Assembly (NCBI GenBank): GCA_019637095.1
Contig: JAHBWG010000058.1
Location: 1 to 61,900 of the forward strand
Reading direction: 5' to 3'
Source of the DNA: Sandaracinaceae bacterium
GTDB lineage: Bacteria; Myxococcota_A; Polyangia; Polyangiales; Sandaracinaceae
Length of the DNA: 61,900 bases
Numbering within the stretch: the first letter of the stretch is position 1; each line of letters starts with the position of its first letter. Positions 18,747-26,646 of the stretch are shown piece after piece. The notes under the pieces are model-generated. The model was not told the DNA's origin, made no database searches, and saw only the letters and a program-made list of their open reading frames with translations. The position numbers and the translations under genes were made by a program.

Positions 18747-18998
18747 GTGTCGGGCAAGAGGCAGAGCGTCGGGGCGGAAGAGGCGCGGGCGCGCCTGCCC
18801 GATCTCCTCGAGCGCGCCCACCACGGCAAGTCGACGCTCATCACGAAGCGGGGCCGACCGTACGCCGTGCTCGCGCCGGTGCCGGAGGCGCGCGTCAGGG
18901 CGCGCGTCTCGATCCTCGCGCTCAAGGGCTCGGGCGCAGGGCTCTGGGGATCGAGCGCCTCCGAGACGGTCGCCGCGATGCGCGACGAGTGGGGATGA
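18747..18998 (+). CDS. Phd/YefM-type antitoxin
   Basis: An 83-residue protein. The GTG at 18747 was preferred over the TTG at 18741, since SGKRQSVGAEEARARLPDLL then begins at once with the Phd DNA-binding fold. The middle (HHGKSTLITKRGRPYAVLAP) is the standard Phd strand-helix, and the C-terminal tail (about 50-83, with the ALKGSGAGLWG stretch) is the usual toxin-wrapping segment. Its stop overlaps the PIN toxin start by four bases (ATGA), and a palindrome lies just upstream. Expected roles are binding PIN and autorepression of the operon. Confidence 0.9.
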   Translation: MSGKRQSVGAEEARARLPDLLERAHHGKSTLITKRGRPYAVLAPVPEARVRARVSILALKGSGAGLWGSSASETVAAMRDEWG

Positions 18999-19423
18999 GC
19001 CTCGCCGATCGCATCCCGGACGGCGCGGCCGTCGTGATCGACACCAACCCGATCGTCTACCTGCTCGAGGCGAATCCGCTCGGCGACGTGTTCGAGCCGA
19101 TCTTCGAGCACATCGACGCCGGTCGGATCCACGCCGTCGTCACGCCGATCACGGTCGCCGAGGTGTTGGCCGGTCCGATCGCGGCGGGCGACGAGGCGCT
19201 CGCCGCGCGCTACCTCCGCGCGCTCACCGCGAGCGCGGGCTGGTCCCTGCGGGAGATCGACGCGGAGATCGCGGTGCTCGCGGCGCGGCTCCGGATCCGA
19301 TATCGGCTGAAGCTGCCGGATGCGATCCAGCTCGCGGTGGCGCTCCACGAGGATTGCTTCGCGCTCGTGACCCACGACCGCGACTTCGCGAGTGTCTCGG
19401 AGCCGCCGATCCTCGGCGCTTGA
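18995..19423 (+). CDS. PIN-domain ribonuclease toxin (VapC-like)
   Basis: A 142-residue PIN domain. The acidic metal site is complete: Asp in VVIDTNPIVYLL, Glu in TVAEVLAG, Asp in KLPDAIQLA and Asp in THDRDF. PIN toxins cut specific RNAs (tRNA or rRNA) when freed from the antitoxin. It is translationally coupled to the Phd antitoxin by ATGA. A strong hairpin 80 bases downstream probably ends the transcript. The family is clear; the RNA target is unknown. Confidence 0.92.
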   Translation: MSLADRIPDGAAVVIDTNPIVYLLEANPLGDVFEPIFEHIDAGRIHAVVTPITVAEVLAGPIAAGDEALAARYLRALTASAGWSLREIDAEIAVLAARLRIRYRLKLPDAIQLAVALHEDCFALVTHDRDFASVSEPPILGA

Positions 19424-19502
19424 TCCCGCGCGGGCGCGCCGACTCACGAGGGCTCTCGATCACTCGAGCCCGCGCCGTAGGCGCCCTCTCCTCGCCTCCG
19501 GG

Positions 19503-19540
19503 TCTCGTCGCCTCCCGCTTCTTCACGGGAGACGAAGAGA
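19503..19540. terminator. strong hairpin between convergent genes
   Basis: TCTCGTCGCCTCCCG (19503-19517) pairs with 19526-19540 at 13 of 15 positions around an 8-base loop. It lies between the PIN toxin gene and the convergent radical SAM gene and could terminate both. A short direct repeat TTGGAACG (x2) lies just to its right. Confidence 0.55.
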
Positions 19541-19591
19541 GAGGAGGAGACGAGGAGGCGTTGGAACGTTGGAACGTGCACCTCGGCAAAC

Positions 19592-22327
19592 TCAGCGGAG
19601 CGCGCGGGAGGCGGCGTGGCGCGGCTCCTCGGGCCGCTCGAAGACGACGCCCGCGGCCTCGAGGCGATCGAGCGCCTCGCCCGCGAGCGCGACGACGCGC
19701 GCGGTCGCGGCCGGCGAGAGCGCGGGCGCCTCGCGGCCCGCGAGCACCTCGCGGAAGTGCGCGAGGAGCGCGCCCGTCGCGGCCGGCGACGCGGTGACGG
19801 ACTCGCCCGCGCGGCGCGAGAGGAGCCGCGGCGCGCGCCCCTCGAGGTCGAGCACGAGCTCGCGCGCGCCGAGCGCGAGGCGCACCTCGCGGGGCTGGAC
19901 CTCGCCGAGCGCGGTGACGGCGTCGAGCGCGGCGCCTCCGTCCTCGCGCACCGCGAGCGCGAGGAGGTCCTCGAGGAGCGGGCCGAGCGTCCGGCGCGAC
20001 CACGTGCGCGGCGCGGCGGGGCCGACCGTGAACGTCCAGCCGAGCGCGCCCGCCGCGCCAGGGACGTGGAGCAGCTCGTAGCCCGGCACGATGGTGTCCT
20101 CGAGCGTGACGGAGGCGAGCGGGCGCGAGACGAGCACCGGGAGCCCGCGGGCGCGCGCGAGCGCCGCGAGCGCGCGCTGCGCCGCGGGCGCGGCGGCGAC
20201 GATCACGGCGTCGGGCCGCTGCGCGTCGAGCGCCTCCTCGGCGTCGCGGTACGAGGGACGGCCGCCGAAGTCGTCGGACAGCGCGTCGTCGGGCGCGTGC
20301 GGCGAGGCGACCGCGCCGAGCGCGAGGCCGCCGGGGAGCGCCGCCGCGATCGCGCGGGCGCGCGCGGCGCTGCCGAGGAGCGCGACGCGGAGCGGGCGCG
20401 AAGGCGCCGGCGCGAAGGGCTCCTCGGGCAGCGGCGCGGGCGCGGGCGGCGCGCCGATCGCGGCCTCGCCGGCGCGGTCGCGCAGCGCCTCCGGGAGCGC
20501 GTCGAACGACGGCGGCGGCAGGCCCCAGCGCGGCTCGCCGAGCGCGCGGAGCGCGACGCGCTCGCGGCCGCTGAACGGCGGGCCCTCGATCGGCGTGAGC
20601 TCGTCCGTCCCGTAGCGGTCCGCGTACGGGCGCCAGAGGCCCGTGCACACCTCCGTGTAGCGGCAGCGATCGCAGCCGGGCGCGCGGACCTTCTGCGGCG
20701 CGTCCTCGGCGATCCCGGCGTCCGCGTGCTCGAACACGTCCGACCACGCGCGGAACGGCCCGAGCTGGCAGGGCGGCAGGCCCTGTCGCGCCCCGACCCA
20801 GATCGGCTGGCCGATCGCGAGCGCCTCCGCGAGCGCCGCGTGCACGTACGGCCGCGCCTCGCTCATGCGCGGCATCAGCTCGAGGTGCTCGAGCGCCTTG
20901 TACTGCGGCGTGACGAACGCGAGCGAGATCGCCACGCGCCCGCCGAAGCGCGCGCGCACGAAGCGCACGAAGTCCGGGAGGTAACGTACGTTGCGCCGTA
21001 CGATCACGTGGTTGACGGCGGTCTTCACCCCCGCCGCGTCGAGCCGCTCGATCGCGCGCACCGTGCGCTCGAAGTCGCCGATCTTCTGCGTGAGGTGCCG
21101 CGAGAGCAGCTCGTCGTGCGCGTGCAGCGACACGAACGCGTGCGTGAGGCCGGCGTCCGCGAGCGCCTCGACGCGTCCGGCGCGGTCGAGCAGGACGCCG
21201 TTGGTGACGAGCTCGACCTCCTCGAGCCCGAGCTCGCGCGCCGCGCGCACGTACCGCGGGAGGTCCCTGGCGAGCGTCGGCTCGCCGCCGCCGAACGCGA
21301 GCCGCTCGACGCCGCGCCGCGCCGCGCGCGCGATCTCCGCGAGCATCGCCCCCTCGCTCGTCCAGACGTTGTCGGACGTCTCGTTGGCGCTGCAGAAGAG
21401 GCAATCTTGGTTGCAGTCGACCGTCGGCCGCAGCACGAGCAGCCCGGTGCGCTTGGCGGCCTTGCGCGCGCGATCCGTCCACGCGCGCGGCGGGCTCGTG
21501 CGCTGGTGGTAGAGGCGCTCGGGCTTCGCGTCGAAGGGCGTGATCCCGCGGGTGCCGTGCGCGCGCGCGTAGCTCTCCGCGACGCCGGGGCACTGGCCCG
21601 CGCACGCGCAGCGCGCGCAGGGCCCCGTGCGCGCGCAGCCGCGCGCGGGCGGTCGCGTCTTCTGCGGATCGAACCGATACGCGCCCGCGAGCGCCTCGTC
21701 GTGACCGAGCGCGCAGAGCGGGATCGCGTCGTCGCGCCGCAGGTCCGCCGCGACGCCGGCCTCGCGGCACCACGCGAGCGCCTCGGCGAGCAGCGCGGCG
21801 CCCTCGGGCCAGGGCGGCGGCGCGAGCGACGACGGCACCTCCCCGCGCGCGATCACGAACCGCGCGCGCGCCAGCGTCACCCCGGCCGCGCGCACCCGCG
21901 CGAGGATCGAGCGTGGGTGCGACAGCTTGCGCGCCAGGAGCGGGATCTCCACCTCGACGCGCACACCCGCGCCCGCGTAGCGCCGCATCGCCTCGAGCGC
22001 GCGCGCGAGCGAGCCCGGCCCGACCACGCGGTCGTGCACCGCGTCCGCGTGCGACACGATCGGCACCCGCACCGCGGCCGGCCGCGCCCCCTCGAGCGGC
22101 GCGCCGTGCGTGTGCCACACCACCTCGCGCCACCCGCTCGCCGCGCCGATCAGCGCGCGCGTCTCGCTCGCCTCGCCGCGCAGCGTCAGCCGCCCCCCGC
22201 CGCGCGCGAGCGCCCGCGCCGGATCCCTCGTCGCCGCCGGCCCCGTCCCCGGGCAGAGCGCGCAGCCCGCGTCGCACGCCGCCGCGAGCCGGATCACCGC
22301 GTCGCGCGGGGGGACGATCCTCGTCAT
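19592..22327 (-). CDS. double radical SAM / Gfo-Idh-MocA fusion protein
   Basis: A 911-residue protein with three enzyme-like modules. Module 1 (about 1-265) starts with a radical SAM triad CDAGCALC (Cys18, 22, 25), has LTLRGEASE, and ends in an auxiliary Cys cluster (CARTGPCARCACAGQC, 231-246). Module 2 (about 290-585) has a second full triad CNQDCLFC (Cys305, 309, 312), the glycine motif AFGGGEP and a SPASM-like end (CDRCRYTEVC, 552-561). Module 3 (about 646-900) reads as a Gfo/Idh/MocA Rossmann oxidoreductase (VALLGSAARARAI; VLVSRPLASVTLED in place of the usual EKP block). It lies 22 bases after the DHS-like gene. The ATG at 22327 lies inside a dispersed repeat; GTG at 22297 is the alternative. 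The substrate is unknown. Confidence 0.85.
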   Translation of the reverse strand: MTRIVPPRDAVIRLAAACDAGCALCPGTGPAATRDPARALARGGGRLTLRGEASETRALIGAASGWREVVWHTHGAPLEGARPAAVRVPIVSHADAVHDRVVGPGSLARALEAMRRYAGAGVRVEVEIPLLARKLSHPRSILARVRAAGVTLARARFVIARGEVPSSLAPPPWPEGAALLAEALAWCREAGVAADLRRDDAIPLCALGHDEALAGAYRFDPQKTRPPARGCARTGPCARCACAGQCPGVAESYARAHGTRGITPFDAKPERLYHQRTSPPRAWTDRARKAAKRTGLLVLRPTVDCNQDCLFCSANETSDNVWTSEGAMLAEIARAARRGVERLAFGGGEPTLARDLPRYVRAARELGLEEVELVTNGVLLDRAGRVEALADAGLTHAFVSLHAHDELLSRHLTQKIGDFERTVRAIERLDAAGVKTAVNHVIVRRNVRYLPDFVRFVRARFGGRVAISLAFVTPQYKALEHLELMPRMSEARPYVHAALAEALAIGQPIWVGARQGLPPCQLGPFRAWSDVFEHADAGIAEDAPQKVRAPGCDRCRYTEVCTGLWRPYADRYGTDELTPIEGPPFSGRERVALRALGEPRWGLPPPSFDALPEALRDRAGEAAIGAPPAPAPLPEEPFAPAPSRPLRVALLGSAARARAIAAALPGGLALGAVASPHAPDDALSDDFGGRPSYRDAEEALDAQRPDAVIVAAAPAAQRALAALARARGLPVLVSRPLASVTLEDTIVPGYELLHVPGAAGALGWTFTVGPAAPRTWSRRTLGPLLEDLLALAVREDGGAALDAVTALGEVQPREVRLALGARELVLDLEGRAPRLLSRRAGESVTASPAATGALLAHFREVLAGREAPALSPAATARVVALAGEALDRLEAAGVVFERPEEPRHAASRALR

Positions 22328-22337
22328 CTCGTCATTC
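22311..22337 (+). repeat. dispersed 27-bp repeat, copy 1
   Basis: One of six copies of a 27-bp intergenic element whose core is GACGATCCTCGTC followed by ATCTCGTCATTC. This copy overlaps the 5' end of the radical SAM fusion: on the minus strand it supplies the ATG at 22327. Next to it, the 9-mer TCAGTCGCC is repeated at 22341 and 22350, running into the stop of the DHS-like gene. Confidence 0.9.
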
Positions 22338-22349
22338 GCCTCAGTCGCC

Positions 22350-23330
22350 TCAGTCGCCCAAGAGGTACGCGAAGATCAGCGGCGCCACGATCGACGCGTC
22401 CGACTGGATCATGAACTTCGGCGTGTCCGCGTCCAGCTTGCCCCACGTGATCTTCTCGTTCGGGACCGCGCCGGAGTAGCCGCCGTAGCTCGTGGCGGCG
22501 TCGCTGATCTGGCAGAAGTAGCCCCAGAACGGCGTGTCCTCCCACTCGAGGTCCTGGATCATCAGGGGCACCGCGCAGATCGCGAAGTCGCCCGCGATGC
22601 CGCCGCCGATCTGGAAGAAGCCGACGCTCGGGTGGCCCTCCTTCGCGCCGTGGTTCGCGGTGTACCACTCGACGAGCGCCTGCATCTGCGCGGTGCCCGT
22701 CTTGACGCAGTGGTGATGCGGCAGCTCGCCCTTGATCACGCGCGCGGCGAACATGTTGCCCGTCGTCGAGTCCTCCCAGCCGGGCGCGAACACCGGGATC
22801 CCGACCTCCTTCGCGGCGAGCATCCAGCTGTCGTCGCGCGGGATCTGGAAGTGCTCGGCGAGCGTCGGGTCGTCGAGCACGGTGAAGAGGTGCTCGGCGG
22901 GCGTCTTGCTCGTCCCGCGCTCGCAGCAGTCGCTCCAGCTCCGGTGCAGGCGCTTGGCGAGGTGCTTCATGATCGTCTCGGGGATGCACGTGTCGGTGAC
23001 GCGGTTGAACCCGCGCTCGTACAGCGCGACCTCGTCCTCGACGCTCAGCGCGCGCCAGTCGTGGATGATCTCGTACTCGTTCGCGGCGAGCAGGTTGAAG
23101 AGGTCCTCCTCGAGGTTCGCGCCGGTGCAGGAGATCGCGTGGACCTTCCCCGCGCGGATGAGGCGGCCCAGGATGCGGCCGATGCGGGCGGTGCTCATCG
23201 CGCCCGCCAGGGTGACCATCATCTTGCCACCCTTGGCGAGGTGCTCCTCCCACGCGCGCGCGGCGGCGACGACCTCGCGGCTGTTGAAGTGAAGGTAATG
23301 ACGGTCCATGAACTCGCGCACGCTGCCCAT
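22350..23330 (-). CDS. deoxyhypusine synthase-like enzyme
   Basis: A 326-residue member of the deoxyhypusine synthase family, which uses NAD and spermidine to move a 4-aminobutyl group. The catalytic lysine stands in NEKITWGKL (Lys298, matching the eukaryotic SWGKI lysine), and QIGGGIAGDFAICAVP, GWEDSTTGNMFAA and DASIVAPLIFA are family blocks. GGAGG lies about 7 bases before the start. Bacteria lack eIF5A, and bacterial homologues are thought to make homospermidine or modify other amines, so the substrate here is probably a polyamine or an unknown lysine acceptor. The double radical SAM fusion follows 22 bases downstream on the same strand. Confidence 0.9.
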   Translation of the reverse strand: MGSVREFMDRHYLHFNSREVVAAARAWEEHLAKGGKMMVTLAGAMSTARIGRILGRLIRAGKVHAISCTGANLEEDLFNLLAANEYEIIHDWRALSVEDEVALYERGFNRVTDTCIPETIMKHLAKRLHRSWSDCCERGTSKTPAEHLFTVLDDPTLAEHFQIPRDDSWMLAAKEVGIPVFAPGWEDSTTGNMFAARVIKGELPHHHCVKTGTAQMQALVEWYTANHGAKEGHPSVGFFQIGGGIAGDFAICAVPLMIQDLEWEDTPFWGYFCQISDAATSYGGYSGAVPNEKITWGKLDADTPKFMIQSDASIVAPLIFAYLLGD

Positions 23331-23375
23331 CGCATCCTCCGATCGAAGGCCGCGAGGATAGCAGGCCCGTGCGGA

Positions 23376-24017
23376 TCAGCGACCGCCCGCGCCGACGCGG
23401 TGCGGCGGGCGCAGCATGGCGCGCTCGAGGCTGTCGCGATGGTCGGAGCGCGGGAAGTCGCGCACGAAGTCGTAGTAGCGGCGCTCGGCCTCGGCGCTGC
23501 GCTCGAGCGCGAGGAGCGCCTCGATCGCGAAGACCTCCCGCTCCTCGCGCAACACGCCTTGCGCGAAGCGGCGGCGGTGCTCCTCGACGACGCCGAACGC
23601 CTCGGCCGGGTGCTCGCCGAGCAGCGTGCGCGCGCGCGACAGGATGCGCATCTCGGCGGCGAGCGTCGCCATGCGCGGGTCCTCGGGCGTGTCGGGCCGT
23701 GGCGGCGGGGGCTGCGTCGCGAGGTCCGGCACCGCCGGCAGGCTCGGCACGAAGTCGGGCCGCGCGGGCGGCTCGTCGGGCACCTCGAGGGCGATCTCGC
23801 TCCCGCGCGTCTCGCGCTCCGCGCGCGCGCGCGCCGCGGCGACCGGGTCGGCGGGCGCGGGCTCGGGGCCCTCCTCTTCGCTCGACATCCCGTTCGCGAT
23901 CGCGAGCCCGAGCGCGATCAGCGCGACGACGAGCGCGACGCCGTAGACGATCGTGTCCGTGCCCGCGCTGCGCGCGGGGGCGCGCGCCGGTGTCTCGAGG
24001 CTCTCGCGGTCGGCCAT
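23376..24017 (-). CDS. single-pass membrane protein with TPR-like C-terminus
   Basis: A 213-residue protein with a short cytoplasmic N-terminus, one membrane helix (about 22-43, DTIVYGVALVVALIALGLAIA), a Pro/Ala/Arg linker, and a helical C-terminal domain (about 115-200). The latter has the pattern LSRARTLLGEHPAEAFGVVEEH ... VLREEREVFAIEALLAL ... FVRDFPRSDHR. That pattern is common in myxobacterial proteins paired with sigma factors, where it resembles degenerate TPRs. No sigma factor is nearby here. The start at 24017 was chosen to place the helix near the N-terminus. Function unknown. Confidence 0.8.
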   Translation of the reverse strand: MADRESLETPARAPARSAGTDTIVYGVALVVALIALGLAIANGMSSEEEGPEPAPADPVAAARARAERETRGSEIALEVPDEPPARPDFVPSLPAVPDLATQPPPPRPDTPEDPRMATLAAEMRILSRARTLLGEHPAEAFGVVEEHRRRFAQGVLREEREVFAIEALLALERSAEAERRYYDFVRDFPRSDHRDSLERAMLRPPHRVGAGGR

Positions 24018-24091
24018 GGGGAGCCGGGAGCGTAGACGAGCGCGCCGAGGGTTTCGACTCTCGCGCGCCGAGCCGGCATGCTCGGGCGCGA

Positions 24092-24508
24092 ATGCGCGCG
24101 CACCGCTTCTTCGATCACACCGGGGACTTCGGCGCCGACCTCGAGGCGAGCTCGGAGGCGGAGCTGTTCGAGGCGTCGGCGGACGCGCTCGTCGCGCTGC
24201 TCGTCGAGGACCCGAGCGCGATTGCGGAGCGCGAGACGCGCGCGCTCGAGGTGAGCGGGCTCGACGCCGCCGAGCAGCTCGTCGCGCTCGGCAACGAGCT
24301 CCTGTATCGCTTCGAGACCGGGTGGCTCGCGCGCCGGGTGACGATCGACGAGCTCGGCGACGACCGGCTCCGCGCGACCGCGCATGGTGAGCCGTACGAT
24401 CCATCGCGCCACGCGATCGCGCGGCCGATCAAGGCGGTGACGCACCACGGCGCGCGCGCCGAGCCGCGCGAGGGCGGCTGGTCCGGGCGGCTGATCTACG
24501 ACCTCTGA
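24092..24508 (+). CDS. archease (RtcB activator)
   Basis: A 138-residue archease: HRFFDHTGDFGADLEASSEAEL at the N-terminus, an acidic metal-binding fold, and the C-terminal KAVTHHG ... SGRLIYDL that ends every archease. Archease helps RtcB become guanylylated and turns it into a multiple-turnover RNA ligase. rtcB itself lies 3.9 kb downstream on the same strand, separated only by the zinc-ribbon gene and an apparently inserted block, so the two were probably once a compact operon. Full length and intact. Confidence 0.93.
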   Translation: MRAHRFFDHTGDFGADLEASSEAELFEASADALVALLVEDPSAIAERETRALEVSGLDAAEQLVALGNELLYRFETGWLARRVTIDELGDDRLRATAHGEPYDPSRHAIARPIKAVTHHGARAEPREGGWSGRLIYDL

Positions 24509-24559
24509 TCCCGCGCCGAGGACGGGAGGTTTCGCGCGACGGCGTCGTAAGCTCGGGGC

Positions 24560-24934
24560 ATGTCGCAGCTCGAGACCGCCAACGACCCGCGCGCCACCCG
24601 CGTCCGCCGGTGCGCGTCGTGCGGGCAACCTTCCGTCCACTGCCGCGAGGTCACCCAGCACCTCTACGGCGGCCTCATCCCGTCCGGGCGCACGTACGTG
24701 CACGCGTGCGCCGGGTGTGGCGCCGAGTTCGAGACGCTCTCGCCGTTCCGGCTCGTGCGCGACCTCTTCTTCGCCACGATCAGCCCGTTCGTCGGCCTGC
24801 TCGTCGTGCTCTACGGCATCGACGGCCCGTGGTGGGCGCTCCTCGTCGGCGGCCTGATGACGCTGTTCGGGCTCTACTGGATCTACGCGACGATCCGCGC
24901 CTTCGTCGCGCAGGTGCGCAACCCCGCGGTGTGA
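24560..24934 (+). CDS. zinc-ribbon two-helix membrane protein
   Basis: A 124-residue protein with an N-terminal CxxC-x(n)-CxxC zinc ribbon (CASCG near 18 and CAGCG near 51) followed by two membrane helices (about 70-112, FATISPFVGLLVVLYGI and ALLVGGLMTLFGLYWIYAT). It ends AFVAQVRNPAV. It starts 51 bases after archease on the same strand. The final 37 bases, including the stop, reappear 3.4 kb downstream just before rtcB (with Ser for Asn), so the gene's 3' end marks an insertion boundary. The function is unknown; its position suggests a link with RNA repair. Confidence 0.8.
   Translation: MSQLETANDPRATRVRRCASCGQPSVHCREVTQHLYGGLIPSGRTYVHACAGCGAEFETLSPFRLVRDLFFATISPFVGLLVVLYGIDGPWWALLVGGLMTLFGLYWIYATIRAFVAQVRNPAV
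24898..24934 (+). repeat. left direct repeat (end of zinc-ribbon gene)
   Basis: These 37 bases, from CGCCTTCGTCGCGC to GCGGTGTGA, recur at 28327-28363 with one mismatch (A24921 against G28350). They code for the last residues and stop of the zinc-ribbon protein. A further copy of CGCGGTGTGATCGCGCG (24938-24954) matches the sequence around the right repeat exactly. Confidence 0.9.
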
Positions 24935-25022
24935 GCGCGCGGTGTGATCGCGCGTCGACGGAAGGGGGGCTTCGGCGGCTCGCGCGGGATGGCGAGCTGC
25001 CCAACTCGGCCACGGAGCGGTC

Positions 25023-25197
25023 CTGATCGATGGCGTGGTCGGGGCGCCACGCGATGGTCCAGCCGCCTTGGTGTTCGAGCAGCTCCACGTCCCTCGCCCA
25101 CGCGGCGAGCGACCTCCCTGAACGGATCCCAGCAGGCGAGCGCCGGCGGCTCCCAGGTGACGAACGGCGCGCACACCGAGCGAGCGCCGATCTTCGA
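25023..25197 (-). pseudogene. frameshifted remnant of an unknown gene
   Basis: Two adjoining minus-strand frames read as one protein-like stretch: GARSVCAPFVTWEPP, then ALACWDPFREVA (to 25108), then after a one-base shift AWARDVELLEHQGGW and TIAWRPDHAIDQ (to 25023). The Trp, Cys and Phe content is unlike random GC-rich translation. No start and no proper stop are visible, so it is a fragment. The family is not recognised. Confidence 0.45.
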
Positions 25198-25258
25198 GGC
25201 GCTGCGCCGCTCGGGCCACGAGCGCGAGCGGTCTCCGTCGCAACCCGACCGCGGTTCC

Positions 25259-26581
25259 TCAATGGCTGACCCGAAGGCGATCGTCGACGCGCCAAGCGAC
25301 CGAATACAGCCCGCGAGGAGCCGTCGCGGCGAGGGCCCCTGACGTCGTCTCGTGGCCGTTACGATCGATGGTGCGCACGTGGTACTCCCCGGCGGCACCG
25401 TAGATGACGAGCGCCTCGCGCGAGTCCGAGCGCCACCGAACTGATCCGCGGGCGATGCCGGGTTCCGTCAGGATCTCGGCCAGCGGCGTCATGTCGCTCA
25501 TGTCGTAGAGAACCAGGATGATGCCCGCCGGGCCGTCGCACGGCGCGAGGAATCGGCTGCCATCGGGCGACGACCGCCACGGTCCCCAGAAGCTGTCCCG
25601 CGCGGGGGAGCAAGGGAGCGCCGCCTCTCGAGGTGGCTCGGCGCTTCGTCGGCCCGCACTGAGGACAAGGAGATCGCTCTCGCTCTGTCGAGCGAGGACG
25701 TACCCGTCGTCGCCGGCCGGCGAGACGTCGACCCATCGAGCGCCCCACCACGAGCTGAGCTCTCGACGCTGCCTCCGCGCGATGTCTAGCAAACCCACAT
25801 ATCCGCCTTCATCAATGCGTGCGCGGACGAGGATCGCGCCGTCTCGGTGGACCGCGAGTGGAAGTTCTTCCGGCAGAAGAAAGCTACGGTCGATCTCCTC
25901 GCCGGTCACCGTGTCGTGGATCGACCACTCCGCGCCTCGAGCGCGTGGGGTCTCATGCCAGTTCGTCGGACAGGTCTCATTGAGTCGGAACTCGAGGCAG
26001 CTGCCCAGGCAAAAGAATCCCGCCGAGCACTCGCCGCTGCGCGCGAAGATCGCGCCGTGGGTCAGGTCGACGAGGTGCGTTTCCATCCGGCGTCGCGTGA
26101 CCGTGCCCGGCTCATCGACGAAGCAGGTGACGCCGAGTACGCGGCCGTCGCCCCGGTACTCGGCATCGAAGCCGACCACACCCGGTGGGGGCGTCGCGCC
26201 CGACGCTTCACAGCCCTCGAGCCCGCCCGCGGGAGGGAACCGCGCGATCGATCGGCCGGTAGCCACGTCGACGAGCGTGATCGAACTTCCGCGAGAGAGA
26301 ACGACCGTTCGCCCGTCCGGCGACCCGAGGACGTCGTCAGCCCCGATGGCGGCGGCGACGCGCCGGACGCTCCCGCCAGGCGCCAACTCGAGCAACGCGT
26401 CGTCCGACACGACGAGTACCGAGTCGACGGGCGCCGCGGGCATCGGGGGCGTCGACCCGCAGGCCGGCGGGTCGGCCACCGACGCCCGCGAGTGGGCGAG
26501 GTAGCACCCCGCGGTGCCGCACCCCAGGAGTACGGCGAGCAGCTCGACCGTTCGATCCCGCACCGCGCCGCAACGTGACAT
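25259..26581 (-). CDS. beta-propeller lipoprotein of the inserted block
   Basis: A 440-residue protein. AAGGG lies 7 bases before its ATG, and the leader (TVELLAVLLGCGTAGCYL) holds lipobox-like cysteines. The body has recurring WD40/propeller-like strands with a conserved rhythm: LVVSDDALLELAPGG, LGSPDGRTVVLSRG, SPAGDDGYVLAR, SSPDGSRFLAPC and WRSDSREALVIY. The SPDG tetrapeptides are typical of Tol-Pal propellers. Several paired cysteines (CSAGFFCLGSC) suggest an oxidising compartment. Codon use is less GC-biased than that of the genes outside the block. It is the last gene of the inserted block on this strand. Function unknown. Confidence 0.75.
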   Translation of the reverse strand: MSRCGAVRDRTVELLAVLLGCGTAGCYLAHSRASVADPPACGSTPPMPAAPVDSVLVVSDDALLELAPGGSVRRVAAAIGADDVLGSPDGRTVVLSRGSSITLVDVATGRSIARFPPAGGLEGCEASGATPPPGVVGFDAEYRGDGRVLGVTCFVDEPGTVTRRRMETHLVDLTHGAIFARSGECSAGFFCLGSCLEFRLNETCPTNWHETPRARGAEWSIHDTVTGEEIDRSFLLPEELPLAVHRDGAILVRARIDEGGYVGLLDIARRQRRELSSWWGARWVDVSPAGDDGYVLARQSESDLLVLSAGRRSAEPPREAALPCSPARDSFWGPWRSSPDGSRFLAPCDGPAGIILVLYDMSDMTPLAEILTEPGIARGSVRWRSDSREALVIYGAAGEYHVRTIDRNGHETTSGALAATAPRGLYSVAWRVDDRLRVSH

Positions 26582-26646
26582 GGTACCCTTCAGAATCGAA
26601 GGCGCCCCGGGGCGGGCCGCGGGCTAGGGCTGCTCAGCATGGCTGC

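Noticed and set aside
18062-18994. N-terminal extension of the PIN protein in the same frame
   Set aside because: The upstream part is Arg/Ala-rich and antisense to the propeller lipoprotein; the ATGA overlap with the antitoxin marks the real start.
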